Assembly (NCBI RefSeq): GCF_002929215.1
Contig: NZ_PJII01000015.1
Location: 80,721 to 115,599 of the forward strand
From: Arthrobacter sp. ZGTC412
GTDB taxonomy: Bacteria; Actinomycetota; Actinomycetes; Actinomycetales; Micrococcaceae
Length of the DNA stretch: 34,879 bases
Reading direction: 5' to 3'
Both the position numbers and the translations under genes were made by a program. This document shows positions 6,125-13,857 of the stretch, in pieces (within the stretch, counting starts at the first letter, position 1; every line of letters starts with the position of its first letter). Below the pieces are notes generated by a model that saw only the letters and a list, made by a program, of their open reading frames with translations, did no database searches and had not been told where the DNA came from.

Positions 6125-7498
6125 ATGGATTCAGCGAAGAGCCCTCCCGTTGCCGTGATCGGCGCCGGGCCCGTTGGCCTGGCTGCCGCAGCCCACCTGC
6201 TCGAGCGCGGCTTGGAGCCGATGGTCTTCGAAGCAGGCCCGACGGCGGGCGCGGCCATCGAGCAGTGGCGCCACGTCCGGCTGTTCTCACCCTGGCGTTT
6301 CAACCTCGACGCAGCCGCCCTCCGCCTGCTCGAAACCACAGGCTGGGAATCACCCCGTCCCACCGCGCTTCCCTACGGCTGGGAGCTCATCGACAACTAC
6401 CTCGCACCGCTTGCCGCCATGCCGCAGATCGCCTCAAGGCTGCAGGCCGGCGCACGCGTCACCGCCATCACCCGGCAGGGACTGGACAAAACCCACATCC
6501 GGAACCGGGACACCACCCCCTTCACCGTCCGCGTCGAACACAGCGACGGCGAGACCCGCGACCACACCGTGTCCGCCGTCATCGACGCTTCCGGCACCTG
6601 GTCCCGCCGCAACCCGCTGGGCACCTCCGGACTTCCCGCCATCGGCGAAGACACCGCCGCGGACCGGATCTCCGCCCCACTGCCGGACGTCGCCGGCCGG
6701 GACCGCGCAGCCTTCGCCGGACGCCGAGTCCTGGTAGTCGGCGCTGGGCACTCCGCCGCCAACACCCTCATCAGCCTCACCGACCTGGCCAAGGAGGAAC
6801 CGGACACCCGCATCCTCTGGGTCGTCCGCGGCGCCTCGGCCGCGAAAGTCTACGGCGGCGGGGACCTCGATGGGCTGCCGGCCCGGGGCCAGCTCGGCGG
6901 CCGCGTCCGCCGCCTCGTGGAAGCCGGAAAGATTGAACTCCACACCAGCTTCGGCATCAGCTCGATCAAATCCCTGGACTCCTCCGTCATCGTGGGCGCT
7001 GTGGACGGCCGCACGATCGACGCGGACGTCATCGTGCCCTGCACAGGGTTCCGCCCTGACCTGGACATCCTGAGCGAACTGCGGCTCACCCTCGACCCGG
7101 CCGTCGAAGCCCCCATCGAGCTCGGCCCACTGATCGACCCGGAATTCCACTCCTGCGGCACCGTCCCGCCACACGGTGCGAAACTCCTGGCCCACCCGGA
7201 CAAGGACTTCTATATCGTGGGCATGAAGTCCTACGGCCGGGCACCGACCTTCCTGCTGGCCACCGGCTACGAGCAGGTCCGCTCCGTCGTCGCGGCCCTG
7301 GCCGGGGACCATGAAGCCGCGGACACCGTCCAGCTCGAACTCCCCGAGACCGGCGTCTGCTCCACCGACGCCGGCACCGGCTGCGACGTCCCCGCACAAC
7401 CCGGACCAGCGGAAACGAGCGGCTGCTGCACCACACCCGAACCGGTGCTGGTCGGCTTCCCTACGGGCCTGGCCCACGGCCGCTCCGGCATCAACTAA
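6125..7498 (+). CDS. FAD/NAD(P)-binding oxidoreductase of ars operons with Cys-rich tail
   Basis: 457 residues. A first Rossmann motif, VIGAGPVGLAAAAHLLERG (11-29), binds FAD. A second, VLVVGAGHSAANTLISL (~202-218), binds NAD(P)H, and CTGFRPDLD is the usual late flavoprotein motif. This is the layout of flavin monooxygenase-like proteins, and relatives in arsenic operons have been called ArsO; the substrate is unknown. After the enzyme core the last ~48 residues carry Cys412, Cys420 and the vicinal pair Cys434-Cys435, a Gly/Pro-rich extension that looks like a metalloid or thiol-exchange tail. The ATG follows GAAACGAGGACAGC. It is flanked by the Cys-rich mini-peptide and another ArsC. Family is certain, function in resistance is inferred. 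Confidence 0.85.
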   Translation: MDSAKSPPVAVIGAGPVGLAAAAHLLERGLEPMVFEAGPTAGAAIEQWRHVRLFSPWRFNLDAAALRLLETTGWESPRPTALPYGWELIDNYLAPLAAMPQIASRLQAGARVTAITRQGLDKTHIRNRDTTPFTVRVEHSDGETRDHTVSAVIDASGTWSRRNPLGTSGLPAIGEDTAADRISAPLPDVAGRDRAAFAGRRVLVVGAGHSAANTLISLTDLAKEEPDTRILWVVRGASAAKVYGGGDLDGLPARGQLGGRVRRLVEAGKIELHTSFGISSIKSLDSSVIVGAVDGRTIDADVIVPCTGFRPDLDILSELRLTLDPAVEAPIELGPLIDPEFHSCGTVPPHGAKLLAHPDKDFYIVGMKSYGRAPTFLLATGYEQVRSVVAALAGDHEAADTVQLELPETGVCSTDAGTGCDVPAQPGPAETSGCCTTPEPVLVGFPTGLAHGRSGIN

Positions 7499-7529
7499 CT
7501 CAAACCGTCACCGCTAAAGGAGTGCTGCC

Positions 7530-8189
7530 ATGACTGAACACCGTGACACGAGCTTGGGGCTGCAGGACAACACAGAAGTCCTGCACCGCATCAGCGCCCG
7601 CCTCGGGGAAAGGTTCGCAGGGATTTTCGCGACCGAGACGGTTGAACGCTACGTCTTCGAGTCCTACACCGCCCTGGCCCGGACCGCCAAGATCACGAGC
7701 TACCTGCCCGCCACCACAGAGCACTTCGCCAGCGACCGGCTCAGTGCCCTGGCCAAGTCCAAGGGAGCCATCGCCTCGGAGGTGCCCGAGGTCTTGTTCG
7801 TCTGCGTGCAGAATGCCGGACGGTCCCAAATGGCCGCCGCCCTGCTCACCGTCGAGGCCAAAGGCCGAATCCACGTCCGCTCCGCCGGCTCCCTACCGGC
7901 AGCCGAACTGGACCCCGCCGTCGTGACAGTAATGTCGGAGATGGGCCTGGACGTGTCCCGGAACTACCCCAAACCCCTCACCGACGACGTTGTGCGCGCC
8001 TCGGACGTGGTCATCACGATGGGCTGCGGAGACTCCTGCCCCATCTACCCGGGCAAACGCTACGAGGACTGGGACCTGCCCGACCCAGCCGAGCAGCCCC
8101 TCGAAACGGTGCGGGAGATCCGCGACCAGATCCACGACCGGGTCAAAACCCTCGTCGACTCACTCACAAAGGAAACAACCCACTCATGA
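7530..8189 (+). CDS. arsC: Arsenate reductase with N-terminal three-helix domain
   Basis: 219 residues. Residues 1-~80 are helical ([20 protein letters not shown] and onward), matching the three-helix-bundle dimerisation domain seen before ArsC domains in actinobacteria. Residues ~85-219 are a low-molecular-weight phosphatase-type reductase with P-loop C92-VQNAG-R98-S99, C166-GDS-C170 and D185-P186. The catalytic half is closely similar to the 4501 ArsC (both have GKRYEDW), suggesting duplication plus domain gain. It overlaps the next gene by four bases (ATGA), so the two are translationally coupled. AAAGGAG precedes ATG 7530. Corynebacterial homologues of this shape are known arsenate reductases. 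Confidence 0.92.
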   Translation: MTEHRDTSLGLQDNTEVLHRISARLGERFAGIFATETVERYVFESYTALARTAKITSYLPATTEHFASDRLSALAKSKGAIASEVPEVLFVCVQNAGRSQMAAALLTVEAKGRIHVRSAGSLPAAELDPAVVTVMSEMGLDVSRNYPKPLTDDVVRASDVVITMGCGDSCPIYPGKRYEDWDLPDPAEQPLETVREIRDQIHDRVKTLVDSLTKETTHS

Positions 8190-8614
8190 CCGAAGAAACC
8201 ACGTCGAAGAAACCGGCCGTGCTGTTCGTCTGCAGCAAGAACGGCGGCAAATCCCAGCTCGCGGCCGGCCTCATGCGGGATCTCGCGGGCGACGCCATCG
8301 CTGTCTTTTCCGCCGGTACCAAGCCCGGCAAGTCCCTCAACCCGCAGGCCGTGGACTCCCTGGCCGAGCTCGGTATCGACGTCACCGGCGAATACCCCAA
8401 ACCGGTTACCGATGAGGTTTTGGACACGGTCGACGCTGTAATCGTTTTGGGCACTGAGGCCAAGCTTGAACCGCACGAGGGCACCCGCTTCGAGGTCTGG
8501 GAAACGGACGAACCCTCCGAACGTGGCATCGAAGGCATGGAACGTATGCGACTGGTCCGGGACGACATCAAGAACCGCGTCCAGAAGCTTCACGCGGAGC
8601 TCACCGGGAACTAG
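8186..8614 (+). CDS. arsC: Arsenate reductase, mycothiol-type single-cysteine variant (C-X5-K)
   Basis: 142 residues with the low-molecular-weight phosphatase fold. The P-loop is C16-SKNGG-K22-S23: the normally invariant arginine is lysine. There is no second or third cysteine, so an intramolecular disulfide relay is impossible. These traits match the corynebacterial arsenate-mycothiol transferases, where arsenate is joined to mycothiol and released by mycoredoxin. The acid-loop region reads [10 protein letters not shown]. It overlaps the previous reductase gene by four bases, and MFS follows two bases after its stop. The operon therefore supplies both thioredoxin-type and mycothiol-type reductases. 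Confidence 0.9.
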   Translation: MTEETTSKKPAVLFVCSKNGGKSQLAAGLMRDLAGDAIAVFSAGTKPGKSLNPQAVDSLAELGIDVTGEYPKPVTDEVLDTVDAVIVLGTEAKLEPHEGTRFEVWETDEPSERGIEGMERMRLVRDDIKNRVQKLHAELTGN

Positions 8615-8616
8615 CC

Positions 8617-9825
8617 ATGCCCACCCCGGCACCGTCTCGGACACTGGCTGCGGAGGGTGCACCACGCGGCGGCCTCGCCGCGCTGTGTGTAACCCAGACC
8701 ACTAGCTGGGGCGTGCTCTACTACGCGCTGCTGACAGCGGTCAGACCCATCAGTGACGACACCGGCTGGGACCCGGCACTGGTCACCGGTGCCTTCTCCG
8801 CGGGACTGGTGGTATCCGCCGCCGCGGGCATCGCCGTCGGCAAAATCCTGGACCGGACCGGCCCGCGCAACCTGATGGTCGGCGGTTCACTGATCGGGGT
8901 CATGGCCGTTGTCGTGGTCGCCGGGGCACCAAACCTGCCAGTTTTTGCGGCCGCGTGGCTGCTGGCCGGAACCGCGCAGGCAGCGGTGCTCTACCAGCCG
9001 GCGTTCACCGTGATCAGCCGCTGGTACGGCCCGGCCCGGGTCAGGCCGCTGACCATCTTGACCCTGGTCGCAGGATTCGCGTCCACGATCTTCGCCCCGC
9101 TCACCGCGGCCCTCTGCAATGCGATCGGGTGGCGGGGAGCCTTCCTGGTTCTCGCCGGCCTGTTCGGGGCTGTGACGGTGCCACTGCACGCCCGATACCT
9201 CAACCGGTCCTGGCAGCAAGCCCGGTCAGACGCTCAGATGATCGAGGACACCGCACAGGTGCGCCTCATCCGCCGCAGCCGTGAATTCGTGGCCCTGCAG
9301 GCCCTTATGGTCCTGCTGTGCCTCGGCCTGTACACCGTGACGCTGAACATCATCCCCCTGCTGATGGAAAAGGGAGCCGATTACACCATCGCCGCCCTCG
9401 GCCTCGGCCTCATTGGAGCTGGACAGGTCGCCGGCAGACTGCTCTTCGCCGCCCTACCCGCCAAAGCACGCATTGTCATCGTCACTGGAACCGCTGCCGG
9501 GGCACTCCTTCTCCTCGCACTCCTCCCGGGGCCGGCGCCGCTGCTGATCGGAGCCGGGATGATCGCCGGAGCCATCCGTGGCTGCCAGACACTGCTGCAG
9601 GCCACAATCGTTGCCGACCAGTGGGGTGCAACTAGCCTCGGCACCCTGCAGGGCCACTTCGCCGCACCCCTCACCATCGTCACGGCCCTCGCCCCGGCCC
9701 TTGGCCCCACACTGGCATCGTGGTTCGGTTCCTTCACGGCCATGGCCTACGTCATGGCCGCCACAACCGGAACCGCCCTGATCATCTCCGAGGCGCATCA
9801 TGTGCGAGGCTTCCATGTCCGATGA
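8617..9825 (+). CDS. MFS transporter of the ars operon
   Basis: 402 residues with about twelve hydrophobic segments. An MFS-type cytoplasmic loop follows helix 2 (GKILDRTGPRNLMVGG), and a polar central linker (~190-215, NRSWQQARSDAQMIED) separates the two six-helix halves. It begins two bases after the arsC stop, so it is certainly co-transcribed. As the only active-transport candidate in the locus it may export arsenite, an arsenic conjugate or an organoarsenical. I see nothing that allows calling it ArsJ or ArsK: no glyceraldehyde-3-phosphate dehydrogenase partner is present, as would be expected for ArsJ. Substrate unknown. Confidence 0.85.
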   Translation: MPTPAPSRTLAAEGAPRGGLAALCVTQTTSWGVLYYALLTAVRPISDDTGWDPALVTGAFSAGLVVSAAAGIAVGKILDRTGPRNLMVGGSLIGVMAVVVVAGAPNLPVFAAAWLLAGTAQAAVLYQPAFTVISRWYGPARVRPLTILTLVAGFASTIFAPLTAALCNAIGWRGAFLVLAGLFGAVTVPLHARYLNRSWQQARSDAQMIEDTAQVRLIRRSREFVALQALMVLLCLGLYTVTLNIIPLLMEKGADYTIAALGLGLIGAGQVAGRLLFAALPAKARIVIVTGTAAGALLLLALLPGPAPLLIGAGMIAGAIRGCQTLLQATIVADQWGATSLGTLQGHFAAPLTIVTALAPALGPTLASWFGSFTAMAYVMAATTGTALIISEAHHVRGFHVR

Positions 9826-10303
9826 GGAACGGATGGAAGGACCCATTGTTCTCGGCGTGGAGTGGAGCTTCTCCGAGCACCTGATCAGGACAGCTGCTGT
9901 CCTGGCCGCTGCGCTGGACGAGCATCTCATATGCGCATTCGTCGACCCTGCCAGTTACCTGACGGAATGGGCGCCCATGAACCAACGGACAGCTCTCTCC
10001 CTGGACCCGAGCATCAACGAAGAAGCGGAATTCCCGTCGGAGCAGCTACAACAGAAGCTGGAAGCCATTCTCGGGAAACCCGGGCAGACCTGGTCGTTCC
10101 GCGTGCTCAACGGCGATGTTTCCAAGGCCCTCAGACGCCTCGCCGAGAACGCCGGTGCAGCCCTGCTCGTGGTCGGGGCCGGCCGGTCAGGTTCTCTGGC
10201 ACGGCTGGACCGGGCCCTGGAAGGTTCCGTGCCCGCGGCCCTGATCCACCGCCAGCGGCGACCGGTCCTCATCGTCCCGGAGCCGCGTAACCCGCACCGA
10301 TAG
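9815..10303 (+). CDS. Universal stress protein (UspA family)
   Basis: 162 residues from ATG 9815, which has GAGG seven bases upstream; an alternative ATG at 9800 would add five residues. The opening PIVLGVEWSFSEHLIRTAAVLA and the ending VVGAGRSGSLARLDRALEGS...RRPVLIVPEP fit the single-domain Usp fold, including the G-x2-G...GS nucleotide-binding loop before the last strand. It overlaps the 3' end of the MFS gene, so it is the last member of the ars operon. Usp proteins bind ATP or nucleotides under stress; a specific arsenic role is not known. A palindrome GACCGTACGGTC at 10331-10342 and an insertion sequence follow directly. Confidence 0.85.
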   Translation: MSDEERMEGPIVLGVEWSFSEHLIRTAAVLAAALDEHLICAFVDPASYLTEWAPMNQRTALSLDPSINEEAEFPSEQLQQKLEAILGKPGQTWSFRVLNGDVSKALRRLAENAGAALLVVGAGRSGSLARLDRALEGSVPAALIHRQRRPVLIVPEPRNPHR

Positions 10304-10384
10304 GGCTGTTACCAGCCAAGTAATCGGTCCGACCGTACGGTCAGCGTCCCCATGGCCAGAGTACGGAGCTCGTTAGGGTTCCCG

Positions 10385-11590
10385 TTAGGCAGCCATTGGC
10401 GCCACCCCTGATGAAACCGGGATGTAGGTGGTGCCGTCGCGGAGCATGGCCCACAGGACGTTCAGGCGGCGCCGTGCCAAAGACAGCATGGCCTGGATGT
10501 GGGATTTACCTTCGAGACGTTTGCGGTCGTAATAGCCGCGCGAGGCGGGACAAGACTTTAGGGCCGAAAGCCCGGAAAGGTAAAAGACGCGCAGCAAGCG
10601 CCGGTCGTAGCGCCTAGGCCTGTGGTTGTTTCCGCTGACCCTTCCGGAGTCCCTGGGAGCCGGGGCCAGCCCGACAACACCCGCGAACCGGTCAGCGGTT
10701 CGAAAAACCGTCAGGTCTCCGCCGGTAGCGCCGAGGAACTCAGCGGCCAGGACAGGTCCGAAGCCGGGCATGCTCAAGAGCACCTGCGTGTGTTGGTGTT
10801 CGCTGACTTTCTCACTGATCAGCGCGTCCAGTTCAGCTAGTTCCTCATACAGAGTAAGGATTTCCCGGGCCAATGCGGCGACAATCCCCTCCCCCATATG
10901 CTGCGCGGGAACGATAGTGTGCTGGGACTTCGCCGCCTCCACTGCTGCTGCCGCGATGGCAGCCGAGGACCGGGCTCCATGTTTCTTCAGCCATGCGTGA
11001 ATCCTGGTTTCGCCTGCCCGGCGGATCCCGTCCGGGGTCCGGTGTTTGCTTAGTAGCAACAAGGCAGCCTTGGAACGGCTGTAATCGAAGGCCCGTTCCA
11101 ATGCTGGGAAGTATTCCAGCAGCTGGGCCTGCAGCCGGTTGATCGCCCGGACCCGGTCCGCAGATTTGTCGGCGCGCCGGGCGGTGAGAATCCGCAGACC
11201 CGTACTGATTTCGTCCCCTGCACGCAGCGGCTGCAGGTCCCGGCGCATCCGCGCCTGGTCTGCAATCACGGCGGCGTCCTTGGCATCTGTCTTGCCATCA
11301 CCCCGGTAAAGCTTGGAAGCGTGGTAGACCGTCCGGCCCGGAATGTAGAGGATGTTTTGTCCGTGGCCGACGAGCAATGCGATCAGCAGCGCCGGTCCGC
11401 CGTGGTTAAGGTCCGTCGCCCAAACCACCTCGTCCCCGGCTGCAAGCTCGAGGACGCTGCCAAGGAGTGCGAGCAGGGCTGGTTCGTCGTTGGGGATTCG
11501 CTGCGAGAGCAGCCGGTTTCCGTCGGCGTCGATCACAACGCAGTGATGATGGGCTTTGCCAGCGTCGATGCCGGCCCACAAGTGCACCAA
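10385..11590 (-). CDS. IS110-family DEDD transposase
   Basis: 401 residues, full length. The N-terminal RuvC-like DEDD domain starts with LWAGIDAGKAHHHCVVID (first acid Asp9) and has YRGDGKTDAKDAAVIADQAR near 95-112. The C-terminal Transposase_20 domain begins at LLSMPGFGPVLAAEFLG (~272) and contains the conserved block SGLSALKSCPASRGYYDRKR with the family's catalytic serine, then LARRRLNVLWAMLRDG. No frameshift or missing motif is seen, so it may still be active. IS110 transposases work with a structured bridge RNA made from the non-coding end of the element. Confidence 0.95.
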   Translation of the reverse strand: MVHLWAGIDAGKAHHHCVVIDADGNRLLSQRIPNDEPALLALLGSVLELAAGDEVVWATDLNHGGPALLIALLVGHGQNILYIPGRTVYHASKLYRGDGKTDAKDAAVIADQARMRRDLQPLRAGDEISTGLRILTARRADKSADRVRAINRLQAQLLEYFPALERAFDYSRSKAALLLLSKHRTPDGIRRAGETRIHAWLKKHGARSSAAIAAAAVEAAKSQHTIVPAQHMGEGIVAALAREILTLYEELAELDALISEKVSEHQHTQVLLSMPGFGPVLAAEFLGATGGDLTVFRTADRFAGVVGLAPAPRDSGRVSGNNHRPRRYDRRLLRVFYLSGLSALKSCPASRGYYDRKRLEGKSHIQAMLSLARRRLNVLWAMLRDGTTYIPVSSGVAPMAA

Positions 11591-11880
11591 GAACAGCCTC
11601 CAGTCTGTTAGATGGGATGGACCCAGCAGATAACCGCGCCGTCGTGTCCTTATCCGGCGATCATGTCGCGTCTCTCAATCAGCGGTCGGGTCATCGCGGG
11701 GTGGCGGGCGGCCAATCCTTCGAAACCGTCACGAAACCGTCCGGCAACAGCATCCAAGCCATACCCGCCTCCCCTGGGTAGCCACGACCTTACAGTGACC
11801 GCGGAACTGCACCCGGTAACAACATAAGGACAGCAGCCAAAAAACGTCGTAGACACACCAGGGCCAGGGGGTTCGGAGCT
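11591..11880 (-). ncRNA. Candidate IS110 bridge-RNA region
   Basis: About 290 bp without an ORF lie upstream of the transposase start, within the element. In IS110-group elements this position encodes the bridge RNA, whose loops pair with target and donor DNA. Location and length fit. I did not derive the fold or the guide loops, so boundaries are only those of the non-coding region. Confidence 0.4.
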
Positions 11881-12096
11881 CTGCTACGGCGCACCCTGGA
11901 CCCAACAGCCGGCCGCGAAGCGGACGCCCAACAACTGGTTAAAGCGCAGCGAAAACCAGTCTTGGCGAGCGTAACTGAGAGCGTCCTCCGTCATCGGCCG
12001 CTCCCCCAGTCGGCCGGTGGCGGTAGGGCCTGGAACTTCCACGCCAGTCCAGCCTGTGGCATGCTCGACGGCGTAAGCAGGAGGATGTTTACACCC

Positions 12097-12127
12097 AGAG
12101 GGTCCGCGTTTTGAGCGCGGACCCTCT
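12097..12127. terminator. Strong 12-bp hairpin in the gap after the IS
   Basis: AGAGGGTCCGCG pairs perfectly with CGCGGACCCTCT across the loop TTTTGAG. There is no T-run, but the stability suits a bidirectional terminator. Nearby CCCAGCG and CGCTGGG (~12137-12164) form a second dyad. The rest of 11882-12185 holds no gene that I can support. Confidence 0.5.
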
Positions 12128-12185
12128 GCTGCGCCCCCAGCGTGTCTAAGAAACCCCTACCGCGCTGGGTGTCTAGGGTCGAGGC

Positions 12186-12329
12186 ATGGACAGGGACGGA
12201 TCAGGGGAGCTGAAAGGGCAGACGTCGATCAACGAGCTGCTCGACGAGCCCGTCGGTGTCGTCCCGGTCCAGCTGGCGCTGCCGATCCTGGTGCAGGTGA
12301 AGCCGGGCCACTTCCGGCGAGTGTCCTGA
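12186..12329 (+). CDS. Small hypothetical protein, 47 residues
   Basis: ATG 12186 to TGA 12327-12329 encodes 47 residues beginning MDRDGSGELKGQTSINELLD and ending GHFRRVS. Nearly nine in ten codons end in G or C, as in real genes here, and a 10-bp hairpin starts five bases after the stop. The ribosome-binding site is weak (GAGG very close to the ATG). An amphipathic first half precedes a Val/Leu/Pro-rich stretch. No family is recognised; it may be the remnant of a longer gene. Confidence 0.42.
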   Translation: MDRDGSGELKGQTSINELLDEPVGVVPVQLALPILVQVKPGHFRRVS

Positions 12330-12333
12330 TTCT

Positions 12334-12356
12334 GCCGCCAGCCTAGGGCTGGCGGC
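12334..12356. terminator. Hairpin between convergent genes
   Basis: GCCGCCAGCC, loop TAG, GGCTGGCGGC: a perfect 10-bp stem between the convergent 47-residue ORF and the HNH nuclease gene. It can serve both directions. No T-run follows, as is common in high-GC actinobacteria. Confidence 0.65.
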
Positions 12357-12381
12357 CGACGGGTTCGTTCAGTACCACGGC

Positions 12382-13101
12382 CTACGTGCAAGTGGCCAGG
12401 ATGCCCGCGATCGCGTTGTGCTCGGCTTGGGTGACCCAGAGGCTGTACTTGGCCTTGACGGCCACTTGTTTGGAGACGTATTCGCAGCGGAACGTCTTGT
12501 TCGGGGGCAGCCATGTGGCGGCATCCTTATCCCCCTTGGCGCTGTTCGTGCCACCGTCAGCTGCCATGAGGTTTAGGGGGTCGTTGGCGAGTTCTTTGCG
12601 CTGGTCGTCGCTGAGTTGCTGGGCGCCTTTTTGCCAGGCGTCTGACAGCGGAACGACGTGGTCGATCTGCACCGCTGCGCTTGTGTCCTGGCCGCGAACG
12701 AAGTCGATGGTCGTGCCGGTGTACTTGTCGGCCAGTGTGCCGGTGGCGACGACGCAGTTGTTGGTGCCGGGCTTGAAGGTCTCGTTGGTGAGGTCCCGGG
12801 CGAGGATGTCATTGCGGGTGTCACAGCCGTTGTGGTCCGTGTCGGACCAGGCCGGTCCGAACTCGTCCCGGCTGTAGCCGGTCTTCGCCGCCCTACCCTT
12901 GACCGGGATGCTGCCCAGCACAGCGATGGCGTTTGCGGCGTCACCGGCAGCACCCGGGGCGGGAGACCCGGCCGCAGTGCCGGGCGCGGAATCGATGGCC
13001 CCAAGGGCACGGGCTGCAGGGTCGCAGCCGACCAGGGATCCTGCCAGCAGCAGGGCGGTAAGGGCAGTCAACGTTTTGGCGGCAGTGCGGGTGATCTTCA
13101 T
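12382..13101 (-). CDS. Secreted HNH-family nuclease lipoprotein (DUF1524-like)
   Basis: 239 residues. The N-terminus is a lipoprotein signal peptide ending in the lipobox LVGC (Cys26), followed by an Ala/Gly/Pro linker to ~62. The nuclease domain contains IDHVVPLSDAW (Asp147, His148) and LANDPLNLMAADGGTNSAKG, then KDAATWLPP. This is the His-Asn-Asn/Lys layout of the beta-beta-alpha metal site in secreted DUF1524/GmrSD-C-terminus-like nucleases. Four further cysteines outside the lipobox may form disulfides. It would be anchored on the outer face of the membrane and degrade extracellular DNA, for nutrition or competition (inference). It stands alone, ending at the hairpin shared with the small ORF. 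Confidence 0.88.
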   Translation of the reverse strand: MKITRTAAKTLTALTALLLAGSLVGCDPAARALGAIDSAPGTAAGSPAPGAAGDAANAIAVLGSIPVKGRAAKTGYSRDEFGPAWSDTDHNGCDTRNDILARDLTNETFKPGTNNCVVATGTLADKYTGTTIDFVRGQDTSAAVQIDHVVPLSDAWQKGAQQLSDDQRKELANDPLNLMAADGGTNSAKGDKDAATWLPPNKTFRCEYVSKQVAVKAKYSLWVTQAEHNAIAGILATCT

Positions 13102-13321
13102 GGTCCTAGGTGTGTGTCGGAGAAGATTTACGCTACCTGCGCCCGCCGACAGGCAAGGGAAGCAAGGTGATGGTGCCTGTCACACATTCCTGCCTGACGC
13201 AGGTCCAGAATCCCTTGCAAGTCCGTCGTCCACCCTTTGCGGTTGTTTGTACCGCCTGTTTTTGGGCTGGCGGCTCCCCCGCTGCCCCGCACACGAGTTG
13301 CCCTGGCCTCTGTCCATGATT

Positions 13322-13425
13322 GGGGGCAATTGGGGTTATCCACGGTTGAGCATTCTCGGGAGCCAGTGGGGAAGCTCCCCTTTCGGCAGCCGTAGCGGTG
13401 GATAACCCGGAAAAGAATTGTCCCC
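13322..13425. repeat. Inverted repeats with DnaA-box-like sequences
   Basis: GGGTTATCCAC (13333-13343) is repeated inverted as GTGGATAACCC (13398-13408). Outside them GGGGGCAATT (13322-13331) faces AATTGTCCCC (13416-13425) with one mismatch. Each inner arm contains TTATCCAC, a good match to the DnaA box TTATCCACA. A small hairpin GGGGA-AGC-TCCCC lies between (13368-13380). This is the only structure I can support in the ~515-bp gap 13102-13617. It could be a replication or control site, or an element end. Confidence 0.45.
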
Positions 13426-13617
13426 GGTTGTGGGCAGCGGCCCCGCCCGCGGCATCGAGGGCGGATCCCGCGGCCAGTGCAACATGGTGGAACATATCGG
13501 TAGCTTGCGGAGTCACTTTTGTAGGAATAGCTTCCAGAAGTTCACAGGATCAGCGGACCACGTCGTCCGGCGATTCTGGCCCGACGCCGCTTTCTATGGG
13601 ATAGCCAGGAAGGAAAC

Positions 13618-13677
13618 ATGCCGCTGACCGACATCCTCCGAAGCGCACCGATCACCGTCCGCGGCGTCAAGGTCTAA
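13618..13677 (+). CDS. 19-residue ORF or truncated gene start
   Basis: ATG 13618 follows a good ribosome-binding site (AGGAAGGAAAC) and runs 19 codons, MPLTDILRSAPITVRGVKV, to TAA. Codons are strongly GC3-biased. It may be a real mini-peptide, or the first codons of a gene whose remainder was lost. The small dyad CCTAAC-TAC-GTTAGG (13691-13705) just after it could terminate transcription. No function recognised. Confidence 0.33.
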   Translation: MPLTDILRSAPITVRGVKV

Positions 13678-13774
13678 CTCCAGGGTGAAACCTAACTACG
13701 TTAGGAAGCACGCGTTTGACTGCCGTCCTGCTGGGCTAAGTCGTCGTAGGAGCGATCCGCTTATGATGAAGGAA

Positions 13775-13784
13775 GCGCGTCGAT
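13775..13784. promoter_or_regulatory. Single LacI-type half operator upstream of the regulator gene
   Basis: GCGCGTCGAT matches nine of ten bases of GCGCGTCGAC, the unit repeated in the operator array at 14951-14993. It lies 74 bp before the regulator's start codon, so the regulator probably controls its own gene. The gap 13678-13857 holds nothing else clear. Confidence 0.45.
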
Positions 13785-13857
13785 GAACGCGACCGACAGA
13801 CTTTGACGCTCCCGCGGGTGTCCGTTTGGCCGAGACCAGCCGAAGGGGAAGTTGTAC

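Larger units (their letters stand above)
10364..11881 (-). mobile_element. IS110-family insertion sequence (approximate limits)
   Basis: One DEDD transposase gene plus about 290 bp of upstream non-coding DNA gives ~1.5 kb, normal for the family. IS110 elements have no or very short inverted repeats, so ends are hard to see. I set the limits at the 8-mer CGGAGCTC found at both 10364-10371 and 11874-11881, which could be the duplicated target/core sequence. The insertion sits directly behind the ars operon, next to the palindrome GACCGTACGGTC; IS110 members often choose such structured targets. Limits are tentative, presence of the element is firm. Confidence 0.6.

Noticed and set aside
6434-7477. 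347-codon minus-strand frame opposite the flavoprotein
   Set aside because: Shadow of the real gene caused by GC-rich third positions; Gly/Asp/Val-rich without motifs.
13133-13516. 127-codon minus-strand frame
   Set aside because: Covers the inverted-repeat region, composition not protein-like, no RBS.
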